Shown piece by piece: positions 21,454 through 30,641 of a DNA stretch of 64,000 bases (position 1 is its first letter; each line of letters begins with the position of its first letter). Both the position numbers and the translations under genes were made by a program. The DNA comes from Nocardioidaceae bacterium (GTDB lineage Bacteria; Actinomycetota; Actinomycetes; Propionibacteriales; Nocardioidaceae), in assembly GCA_017744365.1 (NCBI GenBank), contig JAGIBL010000001.1, forward strand, positions 1,051,416 through 1,115,415, in the 5' to 3' direction. The notes beneath the pieces were generated by a model. That model saw nothing but the letters and a program-made list of their open reading frames with translations, did no database searches and was not told the origin of the DNA.

Positions 21454-22689
21454 ATGGACGGACTCCTGACTGATCTCGACGTCATTCGCAAGGACTTCCC
21501 GATCCTGGAGCGACGGGTGGCGAACGACCTGCCACTGGTCTACCTGGACTCGGCGAACACCTCGCAGAAGCCCCAGGTGGTCATCGACGCCATGGTCGAC
21601 CAGCTGGAGAACCACAACGCGAACATCGCCCGGGCGATGCACACGCTGGGGGCGGAGTCGACGTACGCGTTCGAGGCGGCCCGGGACAAGGTCGCGGCCT
21701 TCCTCAACGCCCCGTCCCGCGACGAGGTGATCTTCACCAAGAACGCCTCCGAGGCGCTCAACCTGGTGGCCCGGACGTTCCCGCTCGGCCCGGGCGACCG
21801 GGTGGTGATCACCGAGATGGAGCACCACTCCAACATCGTGCCGTGGCAGCTGGCGACCGAGCGCGCCGGCGCGGAGCTGCGCTGGTTCGGGCTCACCGAC
21901 GAGGGTGAGCTGGACCTGTCGAACATCGACGAGCTGCTCACGCCGGGCACCAAGGTGGTCGCGCTGACCTGGGTCTCGAACATGCTCGGCACCATCAACC
22001 CGGTCGCCGAGATCGCCCGCCGCGCGCACGAGGTCGGCGCGGTCGTGGTGCTGGACGCCTCCCAGGCAGCCCCGCAGCTCCCCGTCGACGTGCAGGCCGT
22101 GGAGGCCGACTTCGTCGCCTTCACCGGGCACAAGGTCACCGGCCCGACCGGGATCGGCGTGCTCTGGGGCCGGACCGAGCTGCTGGACAGCCTGCCGCCG
22201 TTCCTCGGCGGAGGCGAGATGATCGCGACCGTCTCGATGGAGAAGTCCACCTGGGCGCCGATCCCGCACAAGTTCGAGGCGGGCACGCCGCCGATCGTCG
22301 AGGCGATCGGGCTGGGCGCCGCGATCGACTACATCTCGCACGTCGGGCTGGACCGGATCCACGCCCACGAGCAGGCCATCACCGGCTACCTGCTCGACGG
22401 CCTGGCCAGCGTCAGCGGCGTTCGCGTCCTGGGTCCGCTCGACCCGACCCGTCGCGGTGGCGCGGTGGCCTTCGAGCTGGCCGGCGTCCACCCGCACGAC
22501 GTGGCCCAGCTGCTCGACAGCCGCGGCATCGCGGTCCGGGCCGGGCACCACTGCGCCAAGCCCGCGCACAAGCGGTTCGGGGTGCAGAGCTCGACGCGGG
22601 CGTCGTCGTACCTGTACACGACTCCGGCCGAGATCGACGCGCTCGTCGAGGGCCTGGAGTTCACCAAGAACTACTTCAAGGTCGGGTGA
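21454..22689 (+). CDS. sufS: SufS-type cysteine desulfurase
   Basis: 411 aa PLP enzyme that releases sulfur from cysteine for Fe-S assembly. Schiff-base Lys227 in FTGHKVTG, cofactor residues Asp201/Gln204 in DASQA, active-site Cys367 in RAGHHCAKP, all in the usual group II positions. Upstream GAAAGGG (21442-21448) fits a ribosome site. It starts 126 nt after sufC across repeat copy A, and sufU follows after 12 nt. Confidence 0.97.
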   Translation: MDGLLTDLDVIRKDFPILERRVANDLPLVYLDSANTSQKPQVVIDAMVDQLENHNANIARAMHTLGAESTYAFEAARDKVAAFLNAPSRDEVIFTKNASEALNLVARTFPLGPGDRVVITEMEHHSNIVPWQLATERAGAELRWFGLTDEGELDLSNIDELLTPGTKVVALTWVSNMLGTINPVAEIARRAHEVGAVVVLDASQAAPQLPVDVQAVEADFVAFTGHKVTGPTGIGVLWGRTELLDSLPPFLGGGEMIATVSMEKSTWAPIPHKFEAGTPPIVEAIGLGAAIDYISHVGLDRIHAHEQAITGYLLDGLASVSGVRVLGPLDPTRRGGAVAFELAGVHPHDVAQLLDSRGIAVRAGHHCAKPAHKRFGVQSSTRASSYLYTTPAEIDALVEGLEFTKNYFKVG

Positions 22690-22701
22690 CGTTAGACCGC
22701 C

Positions 22702-23157
22702 ATGGATCTGGACAGCCTGTACCAGGAGATCATCCTGGACCACTACCGCAACCCGCACCACGCGGGCCTGCGGGACCCGTTCGAGGCCGAGGTGCACCAC
22801 GTGAACCCGACCTGCGGCGACGAGGTCACCCTGCGGGTGCACCTGGCGGAGGACGGCACCGTGCGGGACGTCTCGTACGACGCCGAGGGCTGCTCGATCA
22901 GCCAGGCGTCCGCCTCGGTGATGACCGACCTGGTCATCGGCAAGCAGCTCTCCGAGGCCCTGGACACGCACGGGGTGTTCCTCGAGCTGATGCAGGGCAA
23001 GGGCCAGGTCGAGCCCGACGAGGAGGTGCTGGAGGACGGCATCGCGTTCGCCGGCGTCGCCAAGTTCCCGGCCCGGGTGAAGTGCGCGCTGCTGTCCTGG
23101 ATGGCGTTCAAGGATGCGGCGCTGCAGGCGTCGTCGAAGGAGGAGACCCATGCCTGA
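22702..23157 (+). CDS. sufU: SufU zinc-dependent sulfur acceptor
   Basis: 151 aa SufU. Zn/sulfur ligands: Cys38 and Asp40 (PTCGDEV), Cys64 (EGCSISQAS), Cys128 (RVKCALLSW), with the 18-22 residue insertion region typical of SufU versus IscU. It accepts persulfide sulfur from SufS and passes it to SufBCD. Overlaps sufT by 8 nt. Confidence 0.97.
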   Translation: MDLDSLYQEIILDHYRNPHHAGLRDPFEAEVHHVNPTCGDEVTLRVHLAEDGTVRDVSYDAEGCSISQASASVMTDLVIGKQLSEALDTHGVFLELMQGKGQVEPDEEVLEDGIAFAGVAKFPARVKCALLSWMAFKDAALQASSKEETHA

Positions 23158-23512
23158 TCACAGTGACCTGCCCGAGGTGGACCTGGCCGGCGGTGGCACC
23201 GCGGTCGCCCAGGACGACGACATCCTGGAGGCCATGAAGGACGTCGTCGACCCCGAGCTCGGCATCAACGTGGTCGACCTCGGCCTGGTGTACGGCGTGC
23301 ACGTGGACGAGTCCTCCAACGTGGTGCTCGACATGACGCTGACCTCCGCCGCCTGTCCGCTGACCGACGTGATCGAGGACCAGACCAACACCGCGCTCGA
23401 GGGCCTGGTCGCGGATGTGACCATCAACTGGGTCTGGATGCCGCCGTGGGGTCCGGACAAGATCACGGACGACGGTCGCGAGCAGCTGCGTGCCCTCGGC
23501 TTCAACGTCTGA
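23150..23512 (+). CDS. sufT: SufT / MIP18 (DUF59) family Fe-S maturation factor
   Basis: 120 aa; DUF59 domain with DVVDPELGINVVDLGLVYGV, LTSAACPLTDVIEDQ (conserved Cys) and the C-terminal VWMPPWGPDKITDDGR motif. Members assist Fe-S delivery to client proteins. ATG at 23150, overlapping sufU, gives the normal family N-terminus; an upstream reading would begin with an arginine run from sufU bases and is unlikely. Confidence 0.94.
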   Translation: MPDHSDLPEVDLAGGGTAVAQDDDILEAMKDVVDPELGINVVDLGLVYGVHVDESSNVVLDMTLTSAACPLTDVIEDQTNTALEGLVADVTINWVWMPPWGPDKITDDGREQLRALGFNV

Positions 23513-24242
23513 CGTCGAGGTGGCGGTCGCCGCGGCGACCGCGGGCGCGGAGGTGCTGCGCAGCCTGTACGGCGGTGCGCTGACCCGCTTCGCCAAGGCC
23601 GGCGACGACTTCGCCACCGACGCCGACCTCGGCGCCGAGCAGGCGATCCGCTCGGTGATCGCCTCCGCCTACCCGGACGACGCGTTCCTCGGCGAGGAAG
23701 GCGGCCTGACGGGCGCCGCCGACGCCCAGCGCACCTGGCTGGTCGACCCGCTGTGCGGCACCCGGAACTTCGCGGCCGCGACCCCGCTGGCCGGCGTGAA
23801 CGTCGCGTTGCGCACCGGTGACGGCCTCACCGCCGCCGCCGTCGCGGACCCGTTCACCGGCGAGGTGTTCTCGACCGGCGACGCGCTCGCGCCGACGGCG
23901 CTCTCCGGACTGGTCGACGTCGACTTCGACGGGCGGCCCGGCTGGGCTGCGGCGATGGTCGCCACCGAGGAGTTCCACTCCCGCTTCGGCCTCCGCGTGT
24001 CCTCGACGAGCCTGGCGCTGGCTTGGGTGGCCACCGGGCGGCGAGCCGGCTACGTGCACGCCGGCGACGTCCGCGACAGCGTCCACTTCGCGGCGGGGAT
24101 GGCGCTGTGCCGGACCGCGGGCTGCGTGGTGACCGACCTCGCCGGCCGTCCGGTCGCGGAGAGCGCGGACGGTCTGGTCGCCGCCGCCGACGCCGACACG
24201 CATGCCGCGCTCCTGGACGCGATCGCGGGCATCCCGCGGTGA
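23490..24242 (+). CDS. Inositol monophosphatase-family protein with altered metal site
   Basis: 250 aa IMPase/FBPase-fold protein. The first metal motif GEE (residues 68-70) is present, but the DPxDGT signature reads DPLCGT (86-91): the second Asp, a metal ligand in family members, is Cys89. The later WDxAA motif is also changed, to RDSVHFAAG. Substrate is unknown and phosphatase activity is doubtful. The GTG start at 23490 overlaps sufT by 23 nt; a later start is possible. It may be co-transcribed with the suf genes. Confidence 0.8.
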   Translation: MPSASTSDVEVAVAAATAGAEVLRSLYGGALTRFAKAGDDFATDADLGAEQAIRSVIASAYPDDAFLGEEGGLTGAADAQRTWLVDPLCGTRNFAAATPLAGVNVALRTGDGLTAAAVADPFTGEVFSTGDALAPTALSGLVDVDFDGRPGWAAAMVATEEFHSRFGLRVSSTSLALAWVATGRRAGYVHAGDVRDSVHFAAGMALCRTAGCVVTDLAGRPVAESADGLVAAADADTHAALLDAIAGIPR

Positions 24243-24250
24243 CCCACGGC

Positions 24251-24256
24251 TAGCGT
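24251..24256 (+). promoter_or_regulatory. -10 hexamer for leaderless acVLRF1 transcript
   Basis: TAGCGT, 6 nt before the ATG at 24263; separates transcription of this gene from the IMPase-like gene ending at 24242. Confidence 0.5.
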
Positions 24257-24262
24257 CACCTC

Positions 24263-24859
24263 ATGTCCGACGTCCTGGTGCCGCCCGCGCGGCTGATGCG
24301 CTGGCTGCAGAACTTCACCCGCCGCCACGGCGCCACCAAGCTCGACGGGGCCCTGTCGGGCACGGCCGCGGACGGGTCCACCTTCACCGCGTCGCTGCCG
24401 TTCTCCCGCTCGTACGACGGCCCGCCGGACATCGCCGCGTTCGGGCGCGCCTGTGCCCCGCCGGAGGACTGGGGCCTGCTGCTGGTCCGCAAGGGCGGCT
24501 TCGCGGTCGCCCGGGTGCACGGCACCGAGATGGCCGAGTCGAAGACCGGCCAGCGGCACGTGCAGGGCCGGACCAAAGCCGGGGGGCAGAGCCAGCAGCG
24601 CTTCGCCCGGCGCCGGGAGAACCAGGCACGGGTGGCCTTCGAGGCCGCCGGCGACCACGCGATCCGGATCCTCGGGGACGTGCCGCTGCTCGTCGTCGGC
24701 GGCGAGAAGGCCGCGGTCACCGAGGTCCTCAAGGAGCCGAGGCTGGCCGGGCTGACCGTGGTCGGCGACTTCTTGACCGTGCCCGACCCGCGCCGGTCGG
24801 TTCTCGAATCCGCCCTCGCCGACGCCTGCTCTGCCAGGATCAGGGTCACCAACACCTGA
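24263..24859 (+). CDS. acVLRF1-type peptidyl-tRNA hydrolase (Vms1-like ribosome rescue factor)
   Basis: 198 aa. The central block HVQGRTKAGGQSQQRFARRR (about 99-118) matches the Vms1/ANKZF1-like release-factor loop, with glycines 107-108 and Gln109/111/112 in the position of the catalytic glutamine, flanked by basic residues. Actinobacterial members (acVLRF1) are described as cleaving peptidyl-tRNA on stalled or split ribosomes. The flanks (VRKGGFAVARVHG, AVTEVLKEPRLAGLTVVGDF) fit an eRF1-like fold. Neighbours give no added clue. Confidence 0.83.
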   Translation: MSDVLVPPARLMRWLQNFTRRHGATKLDGALSGTAADGSTFTASLPFSRSYDGPPDIAAFGRACAPPEDWGLLLVRKGGFAVARVHGTEMAESKTGQRHVQGRTKAGGQSQQRFARRRENQARVAFEAAGDHAIRILGDVPLLVVGGEKAAVTEVLKEPRLAGLTVVGDFLTVPDPRRSVLESALADACSARIRVTNT

Positions 24860-24874
24860 TCCTGAGGTCATCGC

Positions 24875-25798
24875 ATGTGGCAACCCGATCCAGCGTGGGT
24901 GCCGCTGCGCGGTGGCGGCGGACCCGCGACGGTCGGCTTGTGGCGTGCCCGGGTGGGGGAGACCGACGCGATCGCCAAGCGACTGCGCCGCCCGGACCCC
25001 GACGAGGAGACCGTGCTCGGCGATCCCTCCCACGCCGGCTACTGGCGTCGCGAGATCGAGGTCGCGCTCGATCCCGCCGCGGTCGACGGTCCCGGCCTGG
25101 TGCCCGCGCGGGTGCTGGGCGTCGAGGAGGACGACGAGGGCGCCACGCTGCTGACCGAGGAGGTCGTGGCCCCGTTCGAGGTGGGGCCGCCCACGTCGCT
25201 GCTCGTGGCGCGCTCGCTGGGCCGGTTCGCCGGGGCGCCGTACCGGGAGACGGCGTGGGCCGCGCGCCGCACGCTGGCGGACCGGCTGGCGTTCGCGGAG
25301 GACCGGGGTGGCTGGCCCACACTGCGGCGGACCACCCTCGCGGACGCGGCCGACCAGCTCTGGTCCCGGCGCGGTCACTGGCTCACGTCGTACGGGAACG
25401 GGCCGGCGGGCCGGCTGCATGGCGACCCGACCCCGGGAAACTTCCCGGCCGTGCGCGCCGAGGACGTGGTCGCGATCGACTGGCAGGGCTACGGGATCGG
25501 CCCGGTGGGCACCGACCTGGGCTACTTCGCGCTCTCCGCGCGCGAGGACTTCGAGGTGCTCCTGGAGACGTTCATGGGCGGCGTCGCGGAGTCGGGTGCC
25601 GCCGTCGACGCCGATGCGGTGCGCCTGGCGGCGACGGTGTTCGCGGTCTACACCGTGTTCTCGCGCGCCGAGTGGGCGCTGTCCCGGGTGGCGCCGGGGG
25701 AGGGGGCGCTCGCCGGGAAGTACGGGCACCCCTCGGTGGCACCGCACCTGCGAGCGCTGCAGCGCCAGGTGCCGCGGATCGAGTCGCTGCTGGGCTGA
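24875..25798 (+). CDS. Aminoglycoside phosphotransferase-family kinase-like protein
   Basis: 307 aa APH/ChoK-like fold. Catalytic loop LHGDPTPGNF gives the HxDxxxxN pattern, and the metal-binding DW is in AIDWQGYGIGPVGTDLGYF. The N-lobe has AIAKRLRRP as the possible ATP-binding lysine. The substrate is unknown; such proteins often modify small metabolites and should not be read as proven antibiotic resistance. Only 7 nt from the convergent antiporter gene. Confidence 0.85.
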   Translation: MWQPDPAWVPLRGGGGPATVGLWRARVGETDAIAKRLRRPDPDEETVLGDPSHAGYWRREIEVALDPAAVDGPGLVPARVLGVEEDDEGATLLTEEVVAPFEVGPPTSLLVARSLGRFAGAPYRETAWAARRTLADRLAFAEDRGGWPTLRRTTLADAADQLWSRRGHWLTSYGNGPAGRLHGDPTPGNFPAVRAEDVVAIDWQGYGIGPVGTDLGYFALSAREDFEVLLETFMGGVAESGAAVDADAVRLAATVFAVYTVFSRAEWALSRVAPGEGALAGKYGHPSVAPHLRALQRQVPRIESLLG

Positions 25799-25805
25799 GG
25801 CCCGG

Positions 25806-26897
25806 TCAGCCCCACCAGAAGGACGTGGCGATGATCGCGTACAGCGCGATCAGGGTGGCGCCCTCCAGCCAGGTGGACTCGCCGTCCTGGGCGATCGCGG
25901 CGGCCAGGATCACCGAGAGCATCAACGCGACCACGAGCATCGGCCCGAAGACCAGGGTGAGCGAGGCGAGCCCGAAGACCTGGCTGATCAGCACCAGCAG
26001 CGGCGCCAGCACGAGCGCGATCTGGATGGGACTGTTGAGGATCACCGAGAACGCGTACTCGGACTGGTTGCGGGCGGCGAGCTGGACGCCGACCACGTTC
26101 TCGATCGCGTTGCCGGCGATGGCGACGATGACGAGCCCGGCGAACGCGTCCGAGATGTTCAGCGTCTCCATTGCCGGGTCGAGCGCGGAGACGAACCAGT
26201 CCGAGACGAAGGCGGCCAGCGCGCCGGCCACCGCCAGCATCCCGACCGCCAGCCAGACCGGCCAGCGCGGCGGCTCGGACTCCATCGCGGGCTCGGGAGT
26301 GGCCTCGCCCGGGCCGGCGGTGTCGCGGCGCAGCGAGAACGGCAGCGAGAGGGCGAACAGGACGAGCAGCACGATCGAGACGATGACCGAGAACGTCACC
26401 TCGTGCTCGGCCGCCGGGCTGTGCACCTCGTGAGCGATCGAGGGGATCGCCATCGCGGTCACGGAGAGCAGCATCAGGACGCTGATGGTGCGGGCACGCT
26501 CGGAGCCGAGCCGCTGGGTGCCGTGCTTGAGACCGCCGACGAGGAACGCGAGCCCGAGCACCAGCAGCAGGTTGGCCAGGATCGACCCGACGATCGCCGC
26601 GCGGACCACGTCGACCAGCCCGGCGCGGAGCGCGAAGATGCAGATGAACAGCTCCGGCAGGTTGCCCAGCGCCGACTGCAGCACACCGGTGGCGCCGGGG
26701 CCGAACCGGTCGCCGAGCTGCTCGACCGAGGTACCGACCAGGCTGGCCAGGATGCAGACCGCGCCGGCGCTGACCACGAAGGCGACGACGTTGTTCCAGC
26801 CGCCGTAGTGGGCCAGCCCGGCGAGCACGCACAGCAGCGCGGAGCCGCCCAGGACGGTGCGGTCGGAGCGGTTGAGGACGGCGGCCGAGACGGTCAT
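25806..26897 (-). CDS. Calcium/proton antiporter, CaCA family
   Basis: 363 aa, about eleven hydrophobic segments in two homologous halves. The two alpha repeats are recognisable as ALGNLPELFICIFALR (about 77-92) and AIAGNAIENVVG (second half), both carrying the acidic ion-binding glutamate. This matches YfkE/ChaA/CAX-type Ca2+/H+ exchangers. A CAGCAT hexamer 6 nt before the ATG suggests a leaderless mRNA. Confidence 0.92.
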   Translation of the reverse strand: MTVSAAVLNRSDRTVLGGSALLCVLAGLAHYGGWNNVVAFVVSAGAVCILASLVGTSVEQLGDRFGPGATGVLQSALGNLPELFICIFALRAGLVDVVRAAIVGSILANLLLVLGLAFLVGGLKHGTQRLGSERARTISVLMLLSVTAMAIPSIAHEVHSPAAEHEVTFSVIVSIVLLVLFALSLPFSLRRDTAGPGEATPEPAMESEPPRWPVWLAVGMLAVAGALAAFVSDWFVSALDPAMETLNISDAFAGLVIVAIAGNAIENVVGVQLAARNQSEYAFSVILNSPIQIALVLAPLLVLISQVFGLASLTLVFGPMLVVALMLSVILAAAIAQDGESTWLEGATLIALYAIIATSFWWG

Positions 26898-26915
26898 GGG
26901 GGCATGCTGCCAGAC

Positions 26916-27365
26916 CTACAGCCGCTTCCGGCGTTCCTCCCACTTCGCCGCGAGCGCGGACAGCTCGGCGTTGACGAACGCGAAGAACTCGCGCGTCACC
27001 AGCATCCGCCGGTGGGCGTCGGTGCCGTCCGGGAGACCGGCGAGCCCGGCGTCGAGGGCTGCGATGATCGGCGCGTAGACCGCGTCCCGTTTGGTCAGCG
27101 CGGTGTGCCAGGTCTCGTCCTCGAGCACGTAGACGTCCCGCCGCGAGCCCGGGTCGCGCTCGCGGCGCAGCATCTGGACCTGCTCGAGGTAGTTGACCGC
27201 CTGGGAGACCGAGCCGCTGCTGACCTGGAGCCTCGCCGCCAGCTCGCCGGCGGTCATCCGGCCGTCCTCGTCCTCGAGGAGCGCCGCGAAGACCAGGGCG
27301 GGCACGCGCGCGAGACCGGCGTGGATCATGGCGCCGGACATCCGCTCCACGAAGGGTGAGGTCAC
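26916..27365 (-). CDS. MarR-type winged-helix transcriptional regulator
   Basis: 149 aa with a winged helix (about 28-90: MTAGELAARLQVSSGSVSQAVNYLEQVQML, then the wing RRERDPGSRRDVYVL) and a helical dimer C-terminus. It resembles GbsR/MarR regulators placed beside ABC exporters. Divergent from the ABC exporter at 27420, with a palindrome between them, so it probably represses both that operon and itself. GTG start at 27365. Confidence 0.88.
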   Translation of the reverse strand: MTSPFVERMSGAMIHAGLARVPALVFAALLEDEDGRMTAGELAARLQVSSGSVSQAVNYLEQVQMLRRERDPGSRRDVYVLEDETWHTALTKRDAVYAPIIAALDAGLAGLPDGTDAHRRMLVTREFFAFVNAELSALAAKWEERRKRL

Positions 27366-27380
27366 GGGGTGATCGTACTA

Positions 27381-27402
27381 ACTTTCACAGAGTTCTGAAA
27401 GT
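27381..27402. promoter_or_regulatory. Operator palindrome for the MarR-type regulator
   Basis: ACTTTCA (27381-27387) and TGAAAGT (27396-27402) form a perfect 7-bp inverted repeat with 8-nt spacer. It sits 15 nt upstream of the regulator start and just upstream of TATGTT (27408-27413), the candidate -10 of the divergent ABC operon. Ligand unknown. Confidence 0.65.
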
Positions 27403-27407
27403 AGGCG

Positions 27408-27413
27408 TATGTT
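27408..27413 (+). promoter_or_regulatory. -10 hexamer of the ABC exporter operon
   Basis: TATGTT, 6 nt before the ATG at 27420, implying a leaderless transcript. It starts 6 nt after the ACTTTCA/TGAAAGT palindrome. Confidence 0.5.
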
Positions 27414-27419
27414 GGCGCC

Positions 27420-28312
<893 letters not shown>

Positions 28313-28316
<4 letters not shown>

Positions 28317-29878
28317 GCTCGCTCGCGGGGGTACGCCCGCTCGCCTGGCAGGCCGTGCGCCGCGACCGGCTGATGCTGGCGCTGTGGACGCTGGCCCTGG
28401 TCGGGGTCTGCTACGCCAGCGCCGCGGCGACCGAGTCGCTGTACCCGACGACCGCCGAGCAGGTGCGCGCCGCCGAGGCGATCAACGACAGCCCGGCGAT
28501 CGTGGCGCTGTACGGGCCGATCCTGGACGTGCACAGCCTCGGCGAGCTCGCGATGACCAAGCTGACCGTGCTCTACGCGGTGATCCTGTCGGTGCTCTTC
28601 GTCATCCTGGTACGCAGGCACACCAGGGTCGAGGAGGAGAGCGGCCGGACCGAGCTGGTTGGCGGCACGGCGGTCGGCCGGGACGCTCCGCTGGTGGCCG
28701 CGGTCGTGGAGGCGGCCGTGGTCGCGCTCGGGATCGGGCTGCTCGCCGGGCTCGCCGACCTGGGCGGCGGGCTCCCGGTCGCGGGCTCGCTGGCGTTCGG
28801 GGCGTCGTGGGCCGGGATCGGGCTGGTCGCGGTCGGTGTCACGGCCGTGGCGTGCCAGCTCTCCGCGAGCGCGCGGACCTGCGCGGCGATCGCGGCCGGG
28901 GCGGTCGGGGTGCTGTACCTGCTACGCGCGGTGGGGGACACCTCCGCCGCGTGGGTCTCGTGGCTGTCGCCGTTCGGCTGGTCGACGCAGCTGCGGGCCT
29001 GGTCCGGGCCCCGGTGGTGGGTGCTCGTCCTGTACGTCGTGCTGGCGGCGGTCCTGGTCGGCGTGGCGCACCTGCTCCGGCAGCGTCGTGACCTGGGCTC
29101 GGGCCTGCTCGCCGCCCGCCCCGGTCCGGCGGACGGGTCGCCGCGTCTGGGGGACGCGGTGGCGCTCGCCGTGCGGGTGCACGCGCCCTCGCTCGCCGTC
29201 TGGTCGTGCGCGGTGGCCGGTCTCGCGGTGGTGTTCGGCGCGATCGCCCCGGGCATCGGCGACCTGCTCGACTCGGACCCGGCCCGGGAGATGATCGAGC
29301 GGCTCGGTGGCGTCGGCGTGCTCGAGGAGACGCTGCTCGCCGCGATCCTGTCGATCCTGGCGGTCGTGTTCACCTGCTTCGCCCTGACCGTCGTCGGCCA
29401 CGGGGGCAGCGACGAGCAGGACGGCCGGACCGAGCAGGTGCTGGCCACGGCGACCTCCCGGTCCCGGACCTTCGCGGCCACGCTGGTCGTCGCGCTCGGC
29501 GGCAGCCTGTGGCTGCTCGTGGTCGCCGGCGTCGGGCTCGCCCTGGGCTACGGGCAGGACTTCGGCGCGCTGCTGGGGGCCGCCCTCGCGCAGGCCCCTG
29601 CGGTCTGGTTGGTGGCGGCGTTGGCGGCGCTCGCGTGGGCGTGGCGCAGCGCCGGGACCATCGCGGGCTGGGTCCTGCTCGGGCTGTTCCTGACCCTGGG
29701 GCAGCTGGGTGAGCTCCTGGGCCTCCCGGACTGGGTGCTCGGCCTCTCGCCGTACACGCACGTCCCGGCCATGCCCGTCGAGCCCTTCGCCCCGGCGCCC
29801 TTCACGGTCCTGACCCTTCTGACCGCCCTGGTCCTCACCCTCGCCTGGACCCGCTACCGGACCCGCGACATCGGCTGA
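28313..29878 (+). CDS. ABC exporter permease, two-half type
   Basis: 521 aa, about twelve membrane helices in two similar halves; each half has an 'EQ/EE-GRTE' cytoplasmic motif ([18 protein letters not shown] and [17 protein letters not shown]), indicating internal duplication. This is the large permease class often named 'exporter of polyketide antibiotics'. The substrate is unknown. GTG start overlaps the ATPase gene. A 22-bp tandem repeat array follows and fills the gap to convergent bioD. Confidence 0.9.
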
Positions 29879-29885
29879 CCCGCTC

Positions 29886-29951
29886 GCCGAAACCGGCCTT
29901 CTGGTCCGCCGAAACCGGCCTTCTGGTCCGCCGAAACCGGGCCTTTGGCGC
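29886..29951 (+). repeat. 22-bp tandem repeat x3 (family 2)
   Basis: Units at 29886-29907, 29908-29929 and 29930-29951, the first two identical and beginning GCCGAAACCGGCCTTCTGG, the third slightly diverged. It starts 7 nt after the permease stop and ends 6 nt before the bioD stop. The same family is found at 46818-46969. Confidence 0.85.
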
Positions 29952-29957
29952 GGATGG

Positions 29958-30641
29958 TCAGCTGGGGAGGGAGTCGAGCCAGCCGGGGGCGGCCCGGGTG
30001 AACTCGGCCTCGGGCAGCTTGCCGGCGCCGGCAGGGATCCTCCCGAGGAGAGGGACTCCGGTGATCGGGGGGAGGTCCAGGAGGTTCTGCTGCATGGCCA
30101 GGTCGGGCACCTCGGGCCAGGAGCCGATGATCACGCCGGCCACCTCGAGCGATCGGTGCTGGATCGCCTGCACCGTCAGCGCGGTGTGGTTGAGCGTGCC
30201 GAGTCCGGCGCGGGCGACGACGACGAACGACACCGGCACCCCGGCGTGGGCAACCGCGGCGGCGAGATCGAGCAGGTTCCAGTGCTCGCCGAGGTTGACC
30301 AGGATGCCGCCGGCGCCCTCGACGAGGACCAGGCGCTCGGATGCGTGTTCGACGATGGCGTCCCGCTGTTCCCGGATGTCTGGCAGCGTCACCCCCGCCA
30401 CCCGGGCCGCGGCGTCGGGCGCGAGCGGGTCGGGAAGCCGGATGCCCTCGTGCCCTGGAACGTCGCCGGCGAGCGCGCGCACCACGTCCAGGTCGGTCGG
30501 ATCACCGGTGGCGATGCCCGTCTGCGCCGGCTTCACGACGTACGGCGACTGCCCGGCTGCCCGCGTGGCCACCACCAGCGCCGCGGTCGCGATCGTCTTG
30601 CCGACCTCGGTGTCCGTGCCGGTGACGAAGAGAACCGTCAC
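29958..30641 (-). CDS. bioD: ATP-dependent dethiobiotin synthetase
   Basis: 227 aa. P-loop TGTDTEVGKT (about 7-16), KPAQTG for DAPA/substrate contact, VEGAGGILVNL mid protein. Forms the ureido ring of dethiobiotin from 7,8-diaminononanoate, CO2 and ATP. GTG at 30641 overlaps the bioF stop by 4 nt. Last gene of bioB-bsaP-bioA-bioF-bioD. Confidence 0.96.
   Translation of the reverse strand: MTVLFVTGTDTEVGKTIATAALVVATRAAGQSPYVVKPAQTGIATGDPTDLDVVRALAGDVPGHEGIRLPDPLAPDAAARVAGVTLPDIREQRDAIVEHASERLVLVEGAGGILVNLGEHWNLLDLAAAVAHAGVPVSFVVVARAGLGTLNHTALTVQAIQHRSLEVAGVIIGSWPEVPDLAMQQNLLDLPPITGVPLLGRIPAGAGKLPEAEFTRAAPGWLDSLPS

Noticed and set aside
24875-25798. Aminoglycoside resistance gene
   Set aside because: Only the general APH fold is visible; core-genome setting and no close match known, so no resistance claim is made.
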